Shown here: positions 23,858 to 27,734 of the stretch, piece by piece | Layout: every line of letters starts with the position of its first letter | Position numbering within the stretch: the stretch's first letter is position 1 | Origin: Flavobacteriales bacterium | GTDB taxonomy: Bacteria; Bacteroidota; Bacteroidia; Flavobacteriales; BACL11 | Length of the DNA stretch: 27,734 nucleotides | Reading direction: 5' to 3' | Assembly (NCBI GenBank): GCA_018664745.1 | Contig: JABJNS010000028.1 | Location: forward strand, 1-27,734 | Program-made: the position numbers and the translations under genes | The notes under the pieces: generated by a model | What the model saw: the letters and a program-made list of their open reading frames with translations, nothing else | Told to the model about the DNA's origin: nothing | Database searches by the model: none

Positions 23858-25114
23858 ATGAACATTAAAAATTTATACTCAATATTTAAAGAGCATTCTA
23901 CTATTTGTACAGATAGTAGAAAAATTAAAGAAAAATCTATCTTTATTGCTTTAAAAGGTGAGAATTTTAATGGCAATGAGTACGCTTTAAAAGCAATTAA
24001 TGATGGATGCTCCTACGCTATTATTGACGAACAAGATTTCAACACTCATCAAAATACAATACTAGTTAAAGATGTTTTAACTACCTTGCAAGAACTTGCA
24101 AAATACCACAGAAAACAGCTAAGTATACCAATAATAGGAATAACAGGAACTAATGGTAAAACAACTTCTAAAGAACTCATCAGTGCTGTTTTAAATTCTG
24201 ATAAAAACTGTTATGCTACAAAAGGGAATTTAAATAATCACATAGGGGTTCCTTTAAGTATTCTAGAAATTAATAATGATCATGAAATTGCCATTATTGA
24301 AATGGGTGCAAATCATCAAAAAGAAATTAAATTCTTATGTAGTATTGCACAGCCAACTCATGGTGCAATTACAAATATTGGCTCTGCCCACCTTGAAGGA
24401 TTTGGTGACCTTGAAGGCGTGATAAATACCAAAAAAGAACTATATCAGTTTATTAATTATACAAACGGACAACTCTTTGTAAATTCAGATGATGAGCTGC
24501 TGATAAAACTTTCTACTTCAACACCAAGAATAACATATGGAGAAGAAGGAAAATTAAAAGGAAAAGTTGAAAGTAGCGCACCTTTTTTAACTTTAAATTA
24601 CCAGAACACTACTATTAGTAGTCATCTAATTGGGAACTTTCAATTTAGCAATATCATGCTAGCCATTTGTATTGGGGAGTACTTTAGTGTTTCAATTGAA
24701 AACATTAAGAAAAGTATAGAAAGCTACATCCCAAAAAATAATCGTTCACAGATTATAAAAACAAAAAATAATACTCTTATTCTTGACGCTTACAATGCTA
24801 ACCCTTCTAGCATGAAAGCAATGTTAATCTCCTTTTCCGAACAGAAGTACACTAATAAACTTTGCATTTTAGGAGATATGCTTGAACTTGGAAAAGACTC
24901 AAAAAAAGAACATCAAGACATTATTTCACTTTGTAAACAACTAAATTTATCTTGTTATTATATCGGAAAAGAATTTAAGAAAGTAAACCATAAAGCTTTT
25001 GAAAACAGAGTAGATTTTGAAAAAGAATTAGAACGAAAAGTAATTACAGAAAAAACAATTCTTTTAAAAGGATCAAGAGGAATTGGGTTAGAAAAGCTAA
25101 CTGAACTTCTTTAA
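23858..25114 (+). CDS. murF: UDP-N-acetylmuramoyl-tripeptide--D-alanyl-D-alanine ligase
   Basis: Adds D-Ala-D-Ala to the UDP-MurNAc tripeptide in the cytoplasm, the last soluble step of peptidoglycan precursor synthesis. Length 418 residues. Motifs: substrate-binding DSRKI (19-23) in the N-terminal domain, the ATP loop GITGTNGKTT (94-103), KGNLNNHIGVPLSIL (122-136), IIEMGANHQKEI (146-157), NIGSAHLEGFG, and DAYNANPSSM in the third domain. It is in the same direction as gldJ but separated from it by a terminator-like hairpin. It ends one base from the end of the convergent chain-length gene. Confidence 0.96.
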   Translation: MNIKNLYSIFKEHSTICTDSRKIKEKSIFIALKGENFNGNEYALKAINDGCSYAIIDEQDFNTHQNTILVKDVLTTLQELAKYHRKQLSIPIIGITGTNGKTTSKELISAVLNSDKNCYATKGNLNNHIGVPLSILEINNDHEIAIIEMGANHQKEIKFLCSIAQPTHGAITNIGSAHLEGFGDLEGVINTKKELYQFINYTNGQLFVNSDDELLIKLSTSTPRITYGEEGKLKGKVESSAPFLTLNYQNTTISSHLIGNFQFSNIMLAICIGEYFSVSIENIKKSIESYIPKNNRSQIIKTKNNTLILDAYNANPSSMKAMLISFSEQKYTNKLCILGDMLELGKDSKKEHQDIISLCKQLNLSCYYIGKEFKKVNHKAFENRVDFEKELERKVITEKTILLKGSRGIGLEKLTELL

Positions 25115-25115
25115 A

Positions 25116-26159
25116 CTATTCCGCCAAAGCATCTTTAAACAACTTTCTGAAAATAAAGAAGCAAATAGATAAGAAGCCACCAAGAAACCCACCAAGGACA
25201 CCCAATAGGGTTTTAGATTTTTTATCTTCCTTTAAAGGTAAAGTAGGAGTGTCAATAATATTGATAATTGGCGTTTGATTTAAAAGAGTAATTTTAGATA
25301 ACTCAAGATTTTTTACAATCTCCAAATACATAGCATTTAGAACTTCTACCCTTCTCATTAATTGCAACTCCTTTAACCTACCAGAAGCCTTTACAATTCT
25401 TTGATTAATATCTTTTACCTTAGCAAACTCGTGCTCAGCTATTTCTAATTCTGAAAAAACAGAATCTGCTCTATTTTGCAAAAAATCCAGAGTATTGCTT
25501 GCTTGTGCAGTTTGATGCTCAACATACATCTTACTCATTTGTTCAATTAAGGATTCAACAAAGTATTTTGCATAATTCGCATTAGCTGATTTATAAGAGA
25601 GATTAATAATATTAGCCTCATCATTTTTCAACTCAATCAATAAATTTTTCTCAATTATCTTTGACCAAATCACTCCACTAATACTATCATGCTGAAAAGT
25701 ATTTTCATCATGAAAAGAAACACCATTAAAACTTTCACTCTTCTCCCAATTTTCTTTGAATTTATTAATTTCTAAATAATGTTCAATTAACAAATCATCT
25801 TTTCCATTTACCTGTGCATTTTGCATTAAAGCAGCTTTAACAACTCCTCTTGACTTTAGCAACTCTAGAATATTTTGCTGACTAAAAGTTGCTGAAGAAT
25901 TACCTCCTAAATCAAATCCAAACTGACTTGCAATACCAGACATTGCCCCTAAAGAGCCACCTTTTTTTTCTCCCTCAACAACAAAAGTTAAATCAGCATT
26001 ATATTTAATTTCCGAGCGCATACCTATTACAATTCCAAGTACTAAACAAAAGAAAGAAATTGATATAATAGTGATTTTTTTCTTCAATAAATAAGCTTTA
26101 TACTCTGAAAGTTTAATCAGAATATCTTTTAATTGTATTTCATCATTATACTGTTCCAT
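25116..26159 (-). CDS. Wzz-type polysaccharide chain-length/co-polymerase protein
   Basis: A 347-residue inner-membrane protein with the Wzz/GumC layout: a first membrane segment at about residues 29-47, a large periplasmic part with a coiled coil (about 215-265, rich in E, L, A, R), and a second membrane segment at about 317-338 (LLGVLGGFLGGFLSICFFIF) just after a PTLPLKEDKKSK stretch, the proline-rich motif typical of Wzz. There is no C-terminal tyrosine kinase domain. It should set chain length or couple synthesis and export of a capsule, O-antigen or exopolysaccharide. The start overlaps the stop of the upstream SLBB gene by one base (TAATG), so the two are translated from one mRNA. Confidence 0.88.
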   Translation of the reverse strand: MEQYNDEIQLKDILIKLSEYKAYLLKKKITIISISFFCLVLGIVIGMRSEIKYNADLTFVVEGEKKGGSLGAMSGIASQFGFDLGGNSSATFSQQNILELLKSRGVVKAALMQNAQVNGKDDLLIEHYLEINKFKENWEKSESFNGVSFHDENTFQHDSISGVIWSKIIEKNLLIELKNDEANIINLSYKSANANYAKYFVESLIEQMSKMYVEHQTAQASNTLDFLQNRADSVFSELEIAEHEFAKVKDINQRIVKASGRLKELQLMRRVEVLNAMYLEIVKNLELSKITLLNQTPIINIIDTPTLPLKEDKKSKTLLGVLGGFLGGFLSICFFIFRKLFKDALAE

Positions 26160-27734
26160 TATTCAGCAGGTACTACTCTATCAATTAACAACCATAATGA
26201 AAGGATTGCTGAAACTTTTAGCATTGTTCTTTCAATTGTTTTATTCCAGTCTAGTGGAATTTTCTTATGCTTTGCTTTTTCAACTTTATTAACAACTTTA
26301 ATAGTTGCCCCTTTCTTAGCTCTAGGAGAAATAACAAAAATCCCAAAATTCATAGTTTTCTTAGCAATACCATTTGGGTAAACAACAACTGTATTTCCTT
26401 TCTTATTTTCTCTTGTAAAACCACCAGCAAAATTATTAATATAATAATTAGCTCTTCTTGATCCAAAATAAGGTGCACTTATTGACTCTCCTTCAAGATT
26501 CATTAATTCTCCTGTAATATGAACTACATCCATTGTTTTAGGGACAACAATACTATCTCCTTTCAATAGCACCAAGTTATGTTTAGATGCATTAGAATTT
26601 AATGCCTTATCTAAATTCAGATATACTTTATTATAGACTACCTTTTCTTTCAATTTTTCGAATTGTTCAACTCTCATATTTTGTAATTCTTCTTGATAAA
26701 TCAAAGATAAACTTGGATTAGAAAGAATAGAATCTAATAACTCTTCAGAAAAATCTTGAAGTGAGATATTTCCTCCTTGATTCTTACTTACTACAACCTC
26801 TTCTTTTCTGAACATAGTAACTCCATCAAGATATGCATAGATTGTAAGTCCTCCTGCTCGTTTGATTACTGATGAAATCTTTTCATCTTTTGAGAGCAAT
26901 GTGTAAGTCCCAGGATATTTTACCTCTCCAGTTAAGACTACATTTTTTGCTTCTTCAAAATCAGGATTTTCTCTAACAAAAATTTGATCAAATGGTTGTA
27001 ACATAAACTCAACAGCTTCATTACTTAACTCTAAATCCTCCCCAATAGAAATTGTTTTTACAACTGCTCTTCTTGGTTTTAATTTATTAGATGAAATATC
27101 ATAATCCATGATTCTACTTACTTCTACTCTACTTCCTTCTGCTTGCTGAGATAATCCTCCGGCTTGTAAAAGTACATCTTGCAAAGTCATTCCAACTCCA
27201 AAATCAAATTCTCCACCACTTCTAACTGCTCCTAAAACTGATACAGAAAACTCATCATCAAAATCATCAATAGAAAGCACTCTTACTATATCGTATTCTT
27301 TTAGATAGATATTATCCTTATGATTTTTATCTTTTAAAACTGATTCTAAATTTACTGAAATATGTGTTTTTGTTCTATCCTCATTTAATCGAATAATATA
27401 TACTTTATCCAAGAAAGTTTTATCAGCAATACACTTAGATCTATTTAATAAATCTAATAATTTCTCACCCCTAATAAATTCATAATCACCTGCCACACCT
27501 ATACTTCCTTTTACAGTAACAACATTCGATATTTTATTAGAAATAGTATTTACAATAATCTCATCTCCATTCTTAACAGTAGTAGATTTCGCATGATCAT
27601 TATGAACATCATTTACTTTTATTGAATTATATTCAATACTCTTTAAAGTAACAACATCAGAAAAAGCATTAGTAGTATATCCACCAGCATACTTAATTAA
27701 GCTTGCAACAGACTCACCTGTTTTTGCCTCATAA
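26159..27734 (-). CDS. Multi-SLBB polysaccharide export protein (Wza-type), 5' end outside window
   Basis: The frame is open to the last base of the window, so the N-terminus, probably with a signal peptide and a poly-export domain, is missing; about 524 residues are visible. A GTG at 27496 is internal, since the upstream sequence continues as beta-grasp repeats (GESVASLIKYAGGY; VKNGDEIIVNTIS). Several SLBB units follow, with the pattern V-x-G-x-V/L ... G-x-T-L-x-D-x-L-x-x-A-G-G, e.g. VLGAVRSGGEFDFGVGMTLQ then DVLLQAGGLS, and VVLTGEVKYPGTYTLLSKDE then VIKRAGGLT. A late segment LKVSAILSLWLLIDRVVPAE is hydrophobic and may be a membrane-associated helix. It should form the outer-membrane or periplasmic conduit for a surface polysaccharide, together with the Wzz-type protein downstream. 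Confidence 0.88.
   Translation of the reverse strand, partial: YEAKTGESVASLIKYAGGYTTNAFSDVVTLKSIEYNSIKVNDVHNDHAKSTTVKNGDEIIVNTISNKISNVVTVKGSIGVAGDYEFIRGEKLLDLLNRSKCIADKTFLDKVYIIRLNEDRTKTHISVNLESVLKDKNHKDNIYLKEYDIVRVLSIDDFDDEFSVSVLGAVRSGGEFDFGVGMTLQDVLLQAGGLSQQAEGSRVEVSRIMDYDISSNKLKPRRAVVKTISIGEDLELSNEAVEFMLQPFDQIFVRENPDFEEAKNVVLTGEVKYPGTYTLLSKDEKISSVIKRAGGLTIYAYLDGVTMFRKEEVVVSKNQGGNISLQDFSEELLDSILSNPSLSLIYQEELQNMRVEQFEKLKEKVVYNKVYLNLDKALNSNASKHNLVLLKGDSIVVPKTMDVVHITGELMNLEGESISAPYFGSRRANYYINNFAGGFTRENKKGNTVVVYPNGIAKKTMNFGIFVISPRAKKGATIKVVNKVEKAKHKKIPLDWNKTIERTMLKVSAILSLWLLIDRVVPAE

Noticed and set aside
27494..27496. GTG as the start of the SLBB export protein
   Set aside because: The frame continues without a stop to the window end and encodes more SLBB-like sequence, so the gene is truncated by the window.
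1..27734. Search for tRNA, rRNA, CRISPR, insertion sequences, phage or defence genes
   Set aside because: By eye I saw no cloverleaf, regular spacer array, transposase or defence-family motif; gaps between genes are all short and explained by promoters and terminators.

Overview
The window is AT-rich and densely coded, and its gene content points to a member of the Bacteroidota, most likely a flavobacterium-like marine or aquatic lineage. The main evidence is a type IX secretion system (T9SS) / gliding locus (PorU, PorV, a PorP/SprF-type protein, GldJ), C-terminal T9SS sorting domains on other proteins, Bacteroidota-type -7 promoter boxes (TAnnTTTG), and the near absence of Shine-Dalgarno sequences. 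I see no rRNA, tRNA, CRISPR array, insertion sequence or phage gene. No gap between genes exceeds about 125 bases.

Left part (1-4944, + strand): a tight run holding the end of lpxK (lipid A 4'-kinase, cut by the window edge), a purine nucleoside phosphorylase, a T9SS-exported LVIVD-repeat ('choice-of-anchor B') protein, gatB and an lpxH-type lipid A hydrolase with a TTG start. It ends at a bidirectional terminator. Facing it (4991-9149, - strand) are a 1024-residue secreted M43-type zinc metalloprotease with an unusual 50-residue repeat region, lipA (lipoyl synthase), and a 40-residue lipoprotein just upstream of lipA.

Centre (9212-14692, + strand): eight genes that overlap or nearly touch and probably form one operon: ung, an L,D-transpeptidase, an RmuC-like protein, rlmB, a YjbR-type protein, a methyltransferase, a ZIP metal transporter and a small P-loop ATPase. 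Next come a stand-alone 2-Cys peroxiredoxin with its own terminator and a DUF4442 hotdog-fold protein.

Right part: ispF, porV and porU run on the - strand; a PorP/SprF-type gene, gldJ and murF run on the + strand from the divergent region at about 21.04-21.18 kb. PorU is the sorting-signal peptidase, PorV its outer-membrane shuttle partner, PorP/SprF-type proteins link to surface filaments or anchors, and GldJ is a structural lipoprotein of the T9SS/gliding machine. The choice-of-anchor B protein and the metalloprotease are probable clients of this machine. The right edge (25116-27734, - strand) holds two polysaccharide-export genes, a Wzz-type chain-length protein and a multi-SLBB Wza-type export protein cut by the window end.

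Most of the content is core Bacteroidota biology and I did not find a clear new defence or mobile system. The points most worth checking are the tiny lipoprotein before lipA, the 50-residue repeats in the protease, an Asn-to-Asp change at the base-recognition site of the purine nucleoside phosphorylase, and a terminator-like hairpin immediately before murF with no promoter between them.
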